A DNA stretch of 64,000 nucleotides from Nymphaea colorata (taxonomy: Eukaryota; Streptophyta; Magnoliopsida; Nymphaeales; Nymphaeaceae), in the NCBI RefSeq assembly GCF_008831285.2, contig NC_045143.1, positions 2,799,503-2,863,502 of the forward strand, written 5' to 3'. Below the pieces are notes generated by a model. The model saw only the letters and a program-made list of their open reading frames with translations. It searched no databases and had not been told where the DNA came from. Positions 50,676 through 62,977 of this stretch are shown piece by piece. Numbering within the stretch: position 1 is the first letter of the stretch; each line of letters starts with the position of its first letter. The position numbers were made by a program, and so were the translations under genes.

Positions 50676-53600
50676 ATGAGGAAGAAGGTCGACGAGCGGA
50701 TTCGGACCCTAATAGAGAACGGCGTGAAGAAATGCCATCGCTCCATGTTCGTCATCGTGGGCGACAAGCACCATTACCAAGTACTTCCAACCCCTCATAT
50801 ACATTGGAATTTTACATTTATCATTCTGTACTTTTGGTTGATGCTGGGCGCGTAAAGTGGAGATGGTTGATGATGGATTGTTGCGTATTGTTAGATCGTC
50901 AATCTTCACCATATGATGCGTCAGGCGACGGTGAAGCCAATGACCTCAGTTCTTTGGTGCTACAAGAAAAACCTCCAACTTAGTAGGTAAGTATCAGTTT
51001 TGAAGTTTTAGCATATCGGAACCTGGGATAAGATCAGGTTTCCAACATGGCTTCGCTTTGTATTGGATTTTTGAAATATACTTGGCTAAGGTACTTGAGT
51101 GCGACGAGTGAACGCCAGTCAAGGTCCCATTGCGTAGAAGTACTGTTACAAAACTAGCTGCTACTGAGTCTATAAGAAGGACCCGATTTTGGCCGAAGAG
51201 GCGGAAACCGAAGGGACATCAAACTTCGAAACTCACAGAAGGCATTCTTTTGTTGCAATTCAGAACTTGGGGTGCAAGAGTGCGATGAATCGGTGGCCTG
51301 ATGATGTTTGGTTCATGAGGGAGGTAATTTCCGTTAGCATAGTCAAACTAGCAAGGTAAGAAATAATTTGGTTTAGAGGGGAAAGACACTGAAACTATCA
51401 CTGGCTTGTATATTTAGTGGCGTTATAGTTGACGTGATTACGCGAGGCGGTACGAAAGCAGCTGCCGTTATCACAAGCTCCTAAAAAGCTAAACCAACTT
51501 GCCTCCGTAGTGCTTCCGCTAGCAAATATATACGTATCTACATGTTGGATAAGATAACGTGCCTTCCATCTCTCTCCCTCTCTATCGCTCTCCCGCATTT
51601 TGATCTCTTTAGTTTGCAGCACTTGCTATAGTTAAAACAATATTCCAAACTATCATAACATTCTTTTCGTCGTGGTGGCAGAGTTATCAAATAGCAACGA
51701 TACTTCAAGTGCTAAGAGTAAACACTTAAATAATTAAATAATTTAGGTTCATCTCCTGACAACCGGCTTGACAGCAATGAATTAGTTGGTACCAGATACA
51801 GCCAGATTTTTTCAGGTTCGTTCCCAAATTTGGAACGATCAACCATTCCTTGTTGTATAGGTGCATGGTTCAAGTTGGTACTTGAAGACATTCAACGCTT
51901 ACAGAGATATTGACTCCCATTAATGCCTACTGTTGGAGCATTTTCTGGTTATCCATTTACTCTGGTGTTTTATTTTATGGCAGTCATCAGAAAAAGCGCA
52001 TGAAACAGATTAAAAAAATGCGACAGCGTGGGCTGCTGGATGTTGAGAAGGAGGACTCCTACCTATTGTTTCTTGACAGTGAGAAGATACGGTATTGTTA
52101 TTATTCTGAGACTGAAAATATTCTTGGAGGTACCTATGGCATGTGCGTCTTACAGGTTTGATACTTTGCTATGCCGTTTTAAAGTTCTCTATCTTTTGCT
52201 TCTGTTGAGATTTTAGAAGAACGTTAGTTTCTAGTTGGTGGATGAGCATTGAGCACAAGCCTTTGTGTGGGCTGTTGCATCCACGATCACATATGTAGAA
52301 ACGGGATCGTTCCCTCTTCAATTGCAATATGTTCAAGAGGGTAGTTTCATGAAAATAGCTTGGCATATTTTCTCCATCAAGAATCCAGCCCTATGTGCAC
52401 AAGCATGAAAACACAAGCTGTGTTTGGCTCATTCATGTTTATCCTGTAAAGTGCTCTTTGAATTCGTAAAATGGGATCGACAAACAAGCCATGAAAAGTT
52501 AGGCTTACAAGCATTTATGTTCAAATCCTATTTCTGCAACTGTCAACAATGCAATCGCAGAAAAAGGCCCATTTGAGCTTTGTTTCAGTTCAGAGGCTAA
52601 CTAATATTCTTTAGAGAACATGGGTGTGGGTTGGTGCTTTCTTTTGTTTTCCTCAATCCTTGTGGAGGTACATGAGTTTGCATTTTCATGTTTGATGAGT
52701 TATAAGGTTAAATCTAGTGAACATTAACTGGTCCAACTCATTTAAGTGCTGACAATGCTTTAGAGTAGGTTGTCCTACTAAGTGCATCTTTATAGGCAGA
52801 GAAAAAAGAAAATTTGGCTTTAGGTATGAGTTTAGCCACTTGCTGGGATTTTATAGGCGGTAAGACTTGTTTGGTCAGTTGGGAGCTGAAGGCTTAGCGG
52901 AAGATGTATCAACTTCCTGAGAGACTTCTAGGTCTGCAAGCATCATATTTTAATGTGAACTCTTCTTACTCATTGTTGATTGTTATTTAACCCTGAAGGC
53001 CTGACCTAAACATTTTTCAGGATTTTGAGGGATTGACTCCAAACATCCTTGCAAGAACAATTGAAACTGTTGAAGGTGGAGGTTTGGTCTTGTTGCTTCT
53101 CAGTTCACTCACATCCCTTACCAGTCTCTATACGATGGTTATGGTCAGTATGTCTGCTTGTCAGGCTGCCCATTTTGCTTTTTTCTCTTTTTTATTTTTT
53201 TAGCATTTTTCTTGTAGAACTTCTTCCATAATATAGTTGGTGTATTTCTCACTTTTTTTATATTTTGTCACACTTTTCTTTGTTTTGCTGTCTATGTAGT
53301 ATAAACTATAAAGTATAAACGTTAAAGTACTTTAAATGAGTCCGCATTGATGTTTAGGTTACGTAATATGGCAGAGCTGAAGAGGATTTATGTGATAAAT
53401 CTGCACTTAAGTGTTTGTGGGAAATATCTTTTAAATAAGGAGATTTAATTGTCATAATATGTGAATGCGTAGAAAATGTGGATATTAAGACCGTTGGAGA
53501 TTCATTTTTGTAATTGTTTACATTAAGTGAGATTCTTTTCAGCCTTAAATTTCCTGATTGGCACCTTTTGTTAAAAGCAATATTCCATAAAGAAACTGCT

Positions 53601-56600
53601 GAGATGTTGTAGTCTACTAAATCTTTTTTCTCCATCATGTCATTGGTTATCCTTCTTGTGGGTTGTGAATATGCAGCCCAAGATTGCTCACTTGATTTCA
53701 AATTTTTTTGGTGGTATCCATGGGAAAAAAATGATCCGTAACCATCCTATAGACTCATTAAGATTGTTTTTTATTGCTCTTTCGTAATTCATAATGCACA
53801 TGTTGCTAGATAATACATGGTCAGGAAGCATCCATACATCTGGAAAACAATATATGCTAAAATTAAGCAGAATTTTACAAAGTCGGGGCCAAGAGCGTAC
53901 TCATTTTCTTGTCATACAATTAAACTGACTACTGCTTTGGATGTCAAAAATATGTTTGATGAGAAAGGCCTGTTGGTTTGACAGTAATTTAAAGTTGAAA
54001 TGGATGAACAAAAAGGGACTTTCATAAATGGCATAGACTGCAACACTGAAATTGAATTAATCTCGTCTGAAGTATGCTGGACAAAGCATTATTTTTGACA
54101 TTCTCTTTGTTCCAGGATGTACATAAGAGGTTCCGCACTGAGGCCCACCCATGTGCCGCATCACGCTTCAATGAACGATTCCTTCTATCTCTTGCTTTGT
54201 GTGAAGCATGCATTGTTATGGATGATGAGTTGAATATTTTACCAATTTCATCCCATATGTGGTCAATAACTCCAGTGCCTGCACTTGAGGTAAGTTCCTA
54301 ATGCAGCAGGAATTTCCAGTTGCTTGAGTTTTCTCTAAATATTTATAGGTTGTAGATTTACACATAGTGCATCATACATGTGCATATACATGTAATTATT
54401 ATGCATGGGCACACATATCTCTTTTTATATACTCTTTAATCATGTGAAATTGCTGGCTAGCGGCTGGTTTCTTGGATTAATGGTTGTACACAGTTATGAT
54501 TTCTACACTGATGTTTGATTGTTTGTCTTTGTTAACAACTCTCATACTTCTTGATCATATCTATCAGCTGTCAATTCAACATCTAGCTTTTTTTTTTGCA
54601 ATGCACACTGTCTCATGTTTTTCCTTGTAAAATTCTTGAAAAGCTTGTATGGTGGCAAGTATGTATGAAAGTACGTATGGTCTATTCAAAATTAGTGTGA
54701 TTGACTTTGTGGTCACTTGTCAGCATGTTAACATCCAAGTGATTATCAAAAATTTGTTAAGCCCATCTGCTGCAATGTGTGTGAATCTGCTGGCATCTGA
54801 CCTGTTGACACTTCAGGTCCTTGATTGCCAGTAACCTAGAAATCCAGCAACTATTATCTGGCTGTCTGTAGACATATATTTGTGTGCATAGTTGATACTC
54901 CTTTTTTGTTGTATGACAAGCTTTGTTTTCTTGAGCATGGTTGGAACCAACTAACCTGATAAGGTCGCCTCTGTCATTTATATCGCTTTTGTTATGATGT
55001 TCTCATATATGATATATATATATATATCTTCTTTAAAGTTTAAACCTCATACTCTTTTGCAGGGTCCTGGAGGCTTGTCAGAATCAGAGTTGGAATTGAA
55101 AAATCTAAAAGAACAGCTCCATGATGACTTTCCTGTTGGACCTTTGATAGGAAAATGCCGTACTTTGGATCAGGTGTGTTTCATAGTTATGGTTGTAGCC
55201 TGTTGTTTCAAGGAGGTAAAGATAAATATTTTCCCCATGTAAGGAGTTACGGTATGTATTCAACAGGGCAAAGCTGTTATTAGTTTCCTTGATGCAATTC
55301 TGGAGAAGTCCTTGCGGATGACTGTTGCTTTAACTGCTGCTCGTGGTCGTGGCAAATCTGCTGCTCTTGGACTTGCAATCGCAGGGGCAGTTGCTGGCGG
55401 GTAATCTTCTCTCTAGGGATTGTAGTACGCATGAGTACATGTATTCAGACACATGCACACATATTTGTGGGCCTATTTTCCTATTAACTGAAAAGGTGGT
55501 TTTTTCAGGTACTCAAATATATTTGTCACTGCGCCTAGTCCGGAAAATTTGAAGACTTTGTTTGAATTTATTTCTAAAGGATTAGAAGCGTTGGATTACA
55601 AGGTGGATGACTGTTACTGGTGGCCTGTCCTGAAATATTTGTTATTTTTTGTTTCCGATATTTTATATGATGGGAATTCTTTTGTTGTGTACCTACTTGC
55701 TGTCCAAACTTTTCCCTCAGTTCGCTTGAGACTCTGTTTGGTGAATGGTTGATTTATATTGTGTTTTACACCTATGACATTGTCTAGATAATTGAACCCT
55801 ATCTAAACCGCTCTAACATCCTGCCGTATGATATGTCCATAGCATATCTTTACACTTGGTTTTTTATGGGGAATTGAGCTACTGACTACTGAGCCACTGT
55901 ATTAGGATCTTTATCTTGGGAGATTTCCAATGCCTTATAAGCTGATTTTTTTTCGGTCGTTCTTGTTGTGCCAATTGCGTAGAATTGGTTGACACTAAAT
56001 ATTATTAGTTTTTTGGGTCTATAACAGATGCAGTCGATTACAAGTGATGTTAAACTCTCACTTGAGTTTGGTGTTATTGGGTCATATATTCATTAGTTCA
56101 GTCTCATAAACAATTTTTTTTTTTTGCTTTCGCATGTGCAGTTTCTAATTTCTGCTTTTATATGAAAAGATGCATGTGTGTATGTGGCTATTCGCCCACA
56201 CCCAAGCTTTCTGAAATTGCTTTGCACCTTTAGACATACATGACTTAGACACAGATTTCATACTAACTTTTCTGCCATAATCATTATTGATCTAGAATAT
56301 GCCTGGCGAGTATTATATTAGAAAATTCTCAGCGAAGACTATGTTTATGTCAAATACTGCTTTATCATGTATTGGAAATGCTATTGACATTTAAAGTATC
56401 ATAACATTGCATCAAGTTATTACAAGTTGGAAAGGAATTGTCGGGAAAAAAAAATCTGTAAAACAGTTGCCCCCATTTGCATTTTTGCAATCAGTGGCAT
56501 TTTTATGTGTACGGAAAAATCAAATGGCTAGCTGATTTTTGTGTGTGACTTCTTGTCCTAATCAGTAATCAGAACATGAAACATCGTTGAATTGAGATTT

Positions 56601-57349
56601 TAGTGCTGAACAGTGATTCTTTGCTTTTCTTGACTTACAGGAGCATACTCATTATGAGTTGATTCGAAATCCGGACTACAAGAATGCAACCACACGAGTA
56701 AATGTTTTTAAGCAACATAGGCAGACAATTCAGGTATTGTATAAGATGCTTCTAGGTTCCTGTACTGTACATGTATATATATATGTACACACACACACAG
56801 AAGGAGAGAGAGAGAGAGGTTGGATAAGATGCCAGGTTCCTATATGTGTCTATGTGCTACTTTCTGCTAGGCCTGGCAAAACATAGTTGTGCTTTGAGAA
56901 ATCTAACCCTGTAGATAAGCATTATCGTGGACCACACTTGAAAAAGTTTGAGTTTTTAATGATGAACTTTTGGTTGAATGTGTATCATTGATTTATCACC
57001 TGTAAGGAAACACATGTAAGTATCAATCAAACTTCAATATTACCTAGTTTGATACATGTATTTCAATTTCACAACATGATAAATACATCTAGCGGATGGT
57101 TTTTTTCAATTACTTGTCTATTATTAAAAAAAAAAAAACCATCCGCTAGATGTATTTATCATGTTGTGAAATTGAAATACATGTATCAAACTAGGTAATA
57201 TTGAAGTTTGATTGATACTTACATGTGTTTCCTTACAGGTGATAAATCAATGATACACATTCAACCAAAAGTTCATCATCAAAAACTCAAACTTTTTCAA
57301 GTGTGGTCCACGATAATGCTTATCTACAGGGTTAGATTTCTCAAAGCAC

Positions 57350-57406
<57 letters not shown>

Positions 57407-57990
57407 GTATATATGGGAGTTCTATGCTGCTGTATTGGATGTTGCTGAATGACTAAAATTAAAAAATTATCACCAAAAAACAGCCATCTCAGGAGCATTA
57501 GCAATAGTTTATGATGCAGCAATGGTTCATGATGTTTTTAACAATGATTTATGGTGTTTTTAACTTTTTAGCAACAGTTTTTAAATGTTTAGCTATCCGA
57601 CACTTGGCAGCATAGAGTTCTCCTTTGCTTGCAGCCAGATGTTGCTGGATGGTTAAATATTTAAAAGCCGTAGCTAATGCACCATAAACTGTTGGTATAA
57701 CATAAACCATTTCCAGTGCTTCCATTCCATGGTGTTTTTACTGATGGTTTTCAAATATTTTGTTATCTGGCATATATATATGTATATATTTTGTTATCTG
57801 GCATATATATATGTATATATATGTTTCTGTATGGCGGATAATTAAAAAATAAAAATCTGTCACTAAAAAATAGCCATCACAATGCAACAACAGTTCATAG
57901 TGTTTTTAGAAATGATTCATGGTGCTTTTAGCAATGAATTTTTAGATTTTAACTATTTGGCAACATCCAGAACACGGTAACATTGTATAT

Positions 57991-58033
<43 letters not shown>

Positions 58034-61000
58034 TATATTTTGCTTTACAATTTCTGTGCAGACAATTGATTTATGGCTTTTAACAGTATATACAACCACA
58101 AGACCATGAAAAGCTTTCTCAAGTTGAGCTTTTGGTTATTGATGAAGCTGCTGCAATTCCTTTACCAGTTGTGACATCTTTACTTGGGCCATACATGATT
58201 TTCCTCTCATCGACAGTCAATGGGTATGATAAGCATTTGTTACTAAAGTTTTGTTATCCATTTAATTGGTTATTGTCTAATTTATTGTTATTGTGTTGTG
58301 AACATTTGAACCTTATTTGGGTTCCTTTTTTCAAATATCTCTTCCTTTTAGTTGGTTGGGGGTTTGATGCAGCTGGGGTCTGTGAGATTCCCTGATTTAA
58401 TTTGAGTTTGTTTTCCTGCTTGAAGTTATGAAGGCACTGGTCGGTCCTTATCTTTGAAGCTCTTCAGTAAATTGGAAGCAGAGAATCATTTGCTGGCTAA
58501 GAAAGATGACAAATCATTGTCTGGTTAGTAATTCTAAATTGTATCTTATGTTATGTATGAGTGTCATGCATATCTCTTTCTGCGTTAACATAGTAAAGCA
58601 GGAACCTTCTCATCTAATGAATGTTCTTGATATTGGATGCATAAAGATGGAAGTAAGAAAAGTTAGAATGTTATACTTGACAGTTAGTTTTTGTAATCGC
58701 ATGTGAAGCTATTCAAAATCAGTATATCTATAATGAAAGTGTTGAAATTGGTATTGTGAGCGTAAGCCTGCTATGGATTACCTTTGTGAAGCCATAAATA
58801 AACAAAAGTGGCTATTAGAGAGCATCTCAAGGGTATAAGTTACATACTTATATGGCAGACTATCGATGAGAGATGGATTTGTAACTGCATTATGATGTTC
58901 GCCTCGCCAACATTTAAAAGTGGAGACGTGAATAGGAAATTATTGCACTATATTGAGATATTGGGTAGTTAAGCTGGACATGCAAGATGTCACTTGCAAA
59001 GAGCTGTAAATATATGATAATGCCGAAAAAGACATGGAATGATGGAAATTGGAAAGAAATGTAGACGTCCAAAATAGGACAACAAAGACTAGGTATCTTC
59101 TAATTAAATCTATCTTTTTTGTGGTTTATCTTTTATAATTATTTTGCTTATTTCTTGCTTTCTTAGACTGTTTTGTTATATTTAGATATATGGGGAGTAG
59201 GTTTGGGAGTGATTGCCCAAACCTCAAAATTTTGAAGTTAAAATTCTCAGTTAAACATGCAGTGCAAGTGGATATGGCAGAAACTGCTGCGTCTGTCAAC
59301 AAATCCATGCCAAGAAGAGAAATAATAGGCTGGAGGATAAACAGGTTGGATGACCTTGGATATGTTGATACAATATGCCCCTGAGATAGAGTTAGTAAAC
59401 TAATATACACTTGTTTCTTACGTTAATTTTCTAATATATGCTAATTTTATGATATATGCATTTTTCACTTTCTAAACAATTGGGAAAGCATAAATAGAAA
59501 AGCATAAAATGCAGGTTGATCCCAAAATCTTGGAGCACTTGAATGTATTGAATGCATGGGTTGATGAAGAACCTGCTGCTGTATTTCAGTAGGAAAATAT
59601 ATACTAATGGACACTGAAAGTGCACAAGAGGCCAGTATGTGTTGGAGTGACATGGAATTTGAAGGAGAAACTGGAAAAGAAGAAGATATGTTTAGAAGTT
59701 TAAGCTGAACAGATTGATCATGAATGTGAAACTGTTGATTGTTAGTTAGCTACTATATTATTTTTATCTATGAGACTATGACCCTTTTCCTTTTCATAAA
59801 AAAGGAAAAATTTCTTTATTTTTCTTGATTTCCTTATTTTTTCTGTGCTTGTCTGATTTTACTGTTTGATTTCATATTTTCTAAATTACAAAAATAATTT
59901 TTTACTCATTAGGTTATTCTACATTGCGCATCTAACGATTGGTCTGACTGGTGTGCATTACTTTGCACACTTTATATCATTGACAGATATGCTTCTGTTT
60001 CTGTGATGGGTAATCATGTTTCTTAGCCTTCTGATGTAATCCATTATGATGCTTTACAGATTTTGTTCATAAACATGGACAAAAGAACTTTGTTGCTGAG
60101 ATCTGATGTGCTTGTTTTTTTTTAGGTTCACTTTTCAGAAAAATAGAGCTGAATGAATCTATTAGATATGCTGTAAAGGATCCAATCGAAAGCTGGCTTC
60201 ATGGGCTTCTTTGCTTGGATGCTACTAACCAGATCCCACGTCTAAATAGTAGGTTGGTATGGAATATATTACTTATTATTGCCGAATGATTGATTGCTTA
60301 TGCCTCTTTTTTTTTTTTTTTGGGGTCTCTTGTTCTAGTGGATTGCCTCCTCCAAGTGAGTGTGATCTTTACTATGTGAATCGGGATACACTTTTTTCTT
60401 ACCACAAAGAAAGTGAAATATTTTTGCAGGTAATGTAACAATACTAGATTGTTTTGTTTAAAGAATTTTTTATGCTTTTTCCTTGATTTATTTATTTTTA
60501 TGCTTATGTTACCTTTTTTGTTTCTTCTGCAGAGGATGATGGCTTTATATGTCTCATCTCACTACAAAAACTCTCCAAATGACTTGCAGTTGATGGCAGA
60601 TGCCCCTGCTCACCATTTGTTCGTAATGCTTGGTAAGTTTGGTTTGCAGTTCGCTGCTTTTGGTATTCAGTTTCTCGTGTTTCATTTCTCACTCATGGTA
60701 TTTTTACAGGTAAAGTGGATGAATCTAAAAATCAACTTCCTGATATTTTGTGTGTTATCCAGGTTGGTAATTTGGTTGTGGTAACATGGTAGTTGTCATA
60801 AGCTTATTTTGTACAGCATTTGCTTTCAAGATAAATGAAGTGAAGTATTTAATGACAAGGCATTTCGTGTGGATGATTTAATGGATCTATTCAGTGAGAA
60901 AGCAGTGTCTGTGAATCTATTTAATCATTCAGTGAATGAGCATTTTAATGTTTTTGATGGTATAGACTGGCAATTTCTGTTGATTGCATATACTTTAATT

Positions 61001-62977
61001 TTGAGTTAGGCGGGGATGATTTTTCATTGTAAGTGTGACTGTTATTTTCATGGAAGACACTTTAGTTTCACATACCTTGCTAAAGGGTTCTTTCATTTTT
61101 CTACTTCCATAAACTGAGCTATTCACAGGAAGATGTTTGGCATTTTTCAACTTCTCAAATGATATATAGTGTTATAAAGTGGAAGTAAAAGCATCAACCT
61201 TGGAATTTCGATGAGCAAAGTGTAGTTTTGCCTTTTTTTCTTCTGGAGTTCAATTCTATTAATATTCAAGGGATAAGCCTTGGTTTAAATTATTTGTTAC
61301 CTTATTCAGTGGTACATTACACAACTTTCAGGATTTTCTTGGTTATCTGTGTTAGTTTTCATACTATGTGCTAATTTAAGATCTTACTTGGAATTAGGCT
61401 GGTGGAGAGTGGTTTACTCATTTTAGATAGGCCTCAGATGATTGGTCCCATTTTCAAAGAAAGCATGACCTGTGTTGGACAAGTTCTGTTAGCCACTTAG
61501 CCTCTTCTGAGTCGGCTAGTTTTAATGACATTGACCTGGCCAAGTTGATGATTGATAAATGACTTTCTAGTTCCTAGTTTAAAGGATGTGCCTATAACTT
61601 TCCTCGCCTTCTCCAGTTGAGCAACTCATCTGCTGTATTGAGATCCTCTTTCATGTTCCCCTAATACTAAATGCATACTCTGTCCTGTTAAAGTCCAGAA
61701 TGTGTCTGTGCTTGACATGGACTTGATGTATCTGGTAAGCTATTAATATATTGTGCAAACATCAAGTTTATTCTTACGTTGTGCTCAATAAGTTAGTAGC
61801 TATCATGTGTAGAAACTTTCAAGAGAAGTCACCTTAAGTTAATATTGGTTATGTCATTCTGGATCTTAGGAATGTACAGAAAATAAGATGATTATTGATC
61901 ATCATAGTCCATTGTTCTCTCGTGCATTCTCAAGCAAAACCTAGGGAGGAGATGATGTTTTTGTTTTAATAGAGAAAATATTTACCCTGCCATATAGGTT
62001 CCTGGATTCTCTTTATCCTCAGTATTGCTTATATCTAAACTACAAGCCCTGCAGTTTCAGGCATGAAAATCATCCTTTTTTCAGTCCAATTCTCTCTCTC
62101 CGCCCTCTTGGATGGGAATTGGTGGTACCTATATCTGACCTCTAGACCCTGCTCTATCAAGCACTTAAAGTAAGAAAAATAAATAAATTAAAAGTTGAAA
62201 ATGACATATAATAACAAAATCTGAAATTATATATATGTCATGAATATGATGGTTCTCACGTGGCCTGCCACCTATGGCATTGTGAGTACTTGTACATGGG
62301 CTGCATTAGGTATATTAGAGATGCCATCAATGGGTTGACTGTTCTTAGTGGACTGAGGCTGTCCCAATAGTTGTTTGCGGTTGCATATGCATTCTGGAAG
62401 TATAAATGTATAGTTCTTTGCTCATGTGTTTCTGCTTGCAGTATAATAATTTTGTTAAGAAATGTACTGGTGGTATCCTTCATAAAATTTAGAGATACTC
62501 ATGTTCATGTACAAACATCTTGAAAATTGTTTGGTGGTATCTTTCATAAAATAGAGATACTCATGTTCATGTATAAACACTGTGAAAATTGTTTTTATAT
62601 GCATCAAGCTTACTGATTCTTCAGTTTAGTTGGAAATTGTTTTTCATGGTTAACCAATTGTGATTTCCAATAGGTATGTCTTGAAGGTCAAATTTCTCGA
62701 GAATCGGTCATTAAAAGCTTAAGTCATGGCAGCCAACCTTCTGGAGATCAAATTCCTTGGAAATTCTCTGAGCAATTTCAAGACAATGCTTTTCCCAGTC
62801 TTTCTGGAGCTCGAATTGTTCGTATTGCTGTCCATCCAGACATAGTTGGGGTATCTATCTTATTTTGATGTACATTATCAATGTTAATTTTATTCACTTT
62901 CTGAAATTTTCTTATTGTTTACTTTTGATATTTTTGTAGTCTAGATATGGCTCTGCTGCTGTGGATCTTGTAACCAG
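50676..62977 (+). CDS. NAT10: RNA cytidine acetyltransferase, NAT10/Kre33 type (3' end outside window)
   Basis: Known for the family: NAT10/Kre33 makes N4-acetylcytidine in 18S rRNA and tRNA (ATP- and acetyl-CoA-dependent) in the nucleolus. Exons: 50676-50780, 50895-50986, 51984-52155, 53021-53143, 54116-54289, 55063-55173, 55267-55400, 55509-55602, 56641-56733, 58087-58223, 58426-58523, 60126-60252, 60339-60429, 60533-60632, 60710-60762, 62674-62850 and 62940-62977. All are GT-AG and in phase; 639 codons plus 2 nt here, of about 1,030. The ATG gives MRKKVDERIRTLIENGVKK, the family N-terminus. The N-terminal TmcA-like domain is followed by a RecD-like helicase domain with Walker A GRGKSA (286-291) and DEAA at 385-388. 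The GNAT domain begins near RIVRIAVHPD and is cut at the edge, with the last intron over 1 kb. Confidence 0.94.
56883..57355. repeat. Near-perfect 224-bp-arm inverted repeat inside NAT10 intron 9
   Basis: The left arm 56883-57106 and right arm 57132-57355 are equal in length and complementary at 223 of 224 positions by direct reading. The only mismatch is 56958 (A) against 57280 (C). The spacer is 57107-57131 (25 nt). The outer end reads ATAGTTGTGCTTTGAGAAAT and the inner end is an oligo-T/A run. There is no coding content. It would form a 224-bp stem in NAT10 pre-mRNA. Candidates are a fold-back transposon, a MITE made of two head-to-head copies, a young hairpin-RNA locus, or an assembly fold-back artefact. 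Confidence 0.93.
57354..57404. repeat. (TA)n microsatellite next to the inverted repeat
   Basis: About 50 bp of uninterrupted TA immediately after the right arm. It may be the insertion target of the inverted repeat or have expanded afterwards. Confidence 0.9.
57435..57985. mobile_element. Two diverged copies of a short non-coding repeat in NAT10 intron 9
   Basis: Segments near 57440-57560 and 57835-57985 share blocks in the same order: GATGACTAAAATTAAAAA-like, TCACTAAAAAATAGCCATC-like, then repeats of TTCATGATGTTTTTA-like and TTTTTAGCAATGA-like sequence. The region between holds a 31-bp tandem duplication (about 57755-57820) around TTTGTTATCTGGCATATATA. The copies look like parts of an old MITE family; the ends are unresolved. 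Confidence 0.4.
58524..60125 (+). other. NAT10 intron 11
   Basis: A 1,602-bp intron. At 59190-59384 an open plus-strand frame contains the phrase CPNLKILKLKFSVKHAVQ, which vaguely recalls leucine-rich-repeat protein. Nearby sequence at 59515-59700 shows further coding-like phrases broken by stops. It could be a fragment of an inserted processed gene, but I cannot name it. Confidence 0.35.
60763..62673 (+). other. NAT10 intron 15
   Basis: A 1,911-bp intron with ordinary AT-rich sequence. The only notable structure is the tandem duplication at 62468-62593, close to the acceptor. No gene or element ends were seen. Confidence 0.6.
62468..62593. repeat. Tandem duplication of about 63 bp in NAT10 intron 15
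   Basis: Copies 62468-62531 and 62532-62593 both begin TGGTGGTATC and end GAAAATTGTT, differing by a few substitutions and a 2-nt length difference. It lies about 80 bp before the exon at 62674. Confidence 0.85.

Larger units (their letters stand above)
56734..58086 (+). other. NAT10 intron 9, a nest of repeats
   Basis: A 1,353-bp intron. From left to right it holds a CA/GA microsatellite stretch (56775-56820), the large inverted repeat (56883-57355), a (TA)n tract (57354-57404), two diverged copies of one short repeat (about 57435-57560 and 57830-57985) with a 31-bp tandem duplication between them, and a second TA/TACA tract (57985-58038). None is coding. Confidence 0.75.

Noticed and set aside
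56883-57355. Calling the NAT10 intron hairpin an annotated miRNA precursor
   Set aside because: Arms of 224 bp far exceed a typical plant miRNA stem, and nothing in the sequence marks a mature miRNA position. Small-RNA data would be needed.
57208-57405. Open frame of about 65 codons overlapping the right arm of the inverted repeat and the TA tract
   Set aside because: It ends in alternating Tyr/Ile from the TA microsatellite and spans the hairpin arm, so it is a by-product of the repeat, not a gene.
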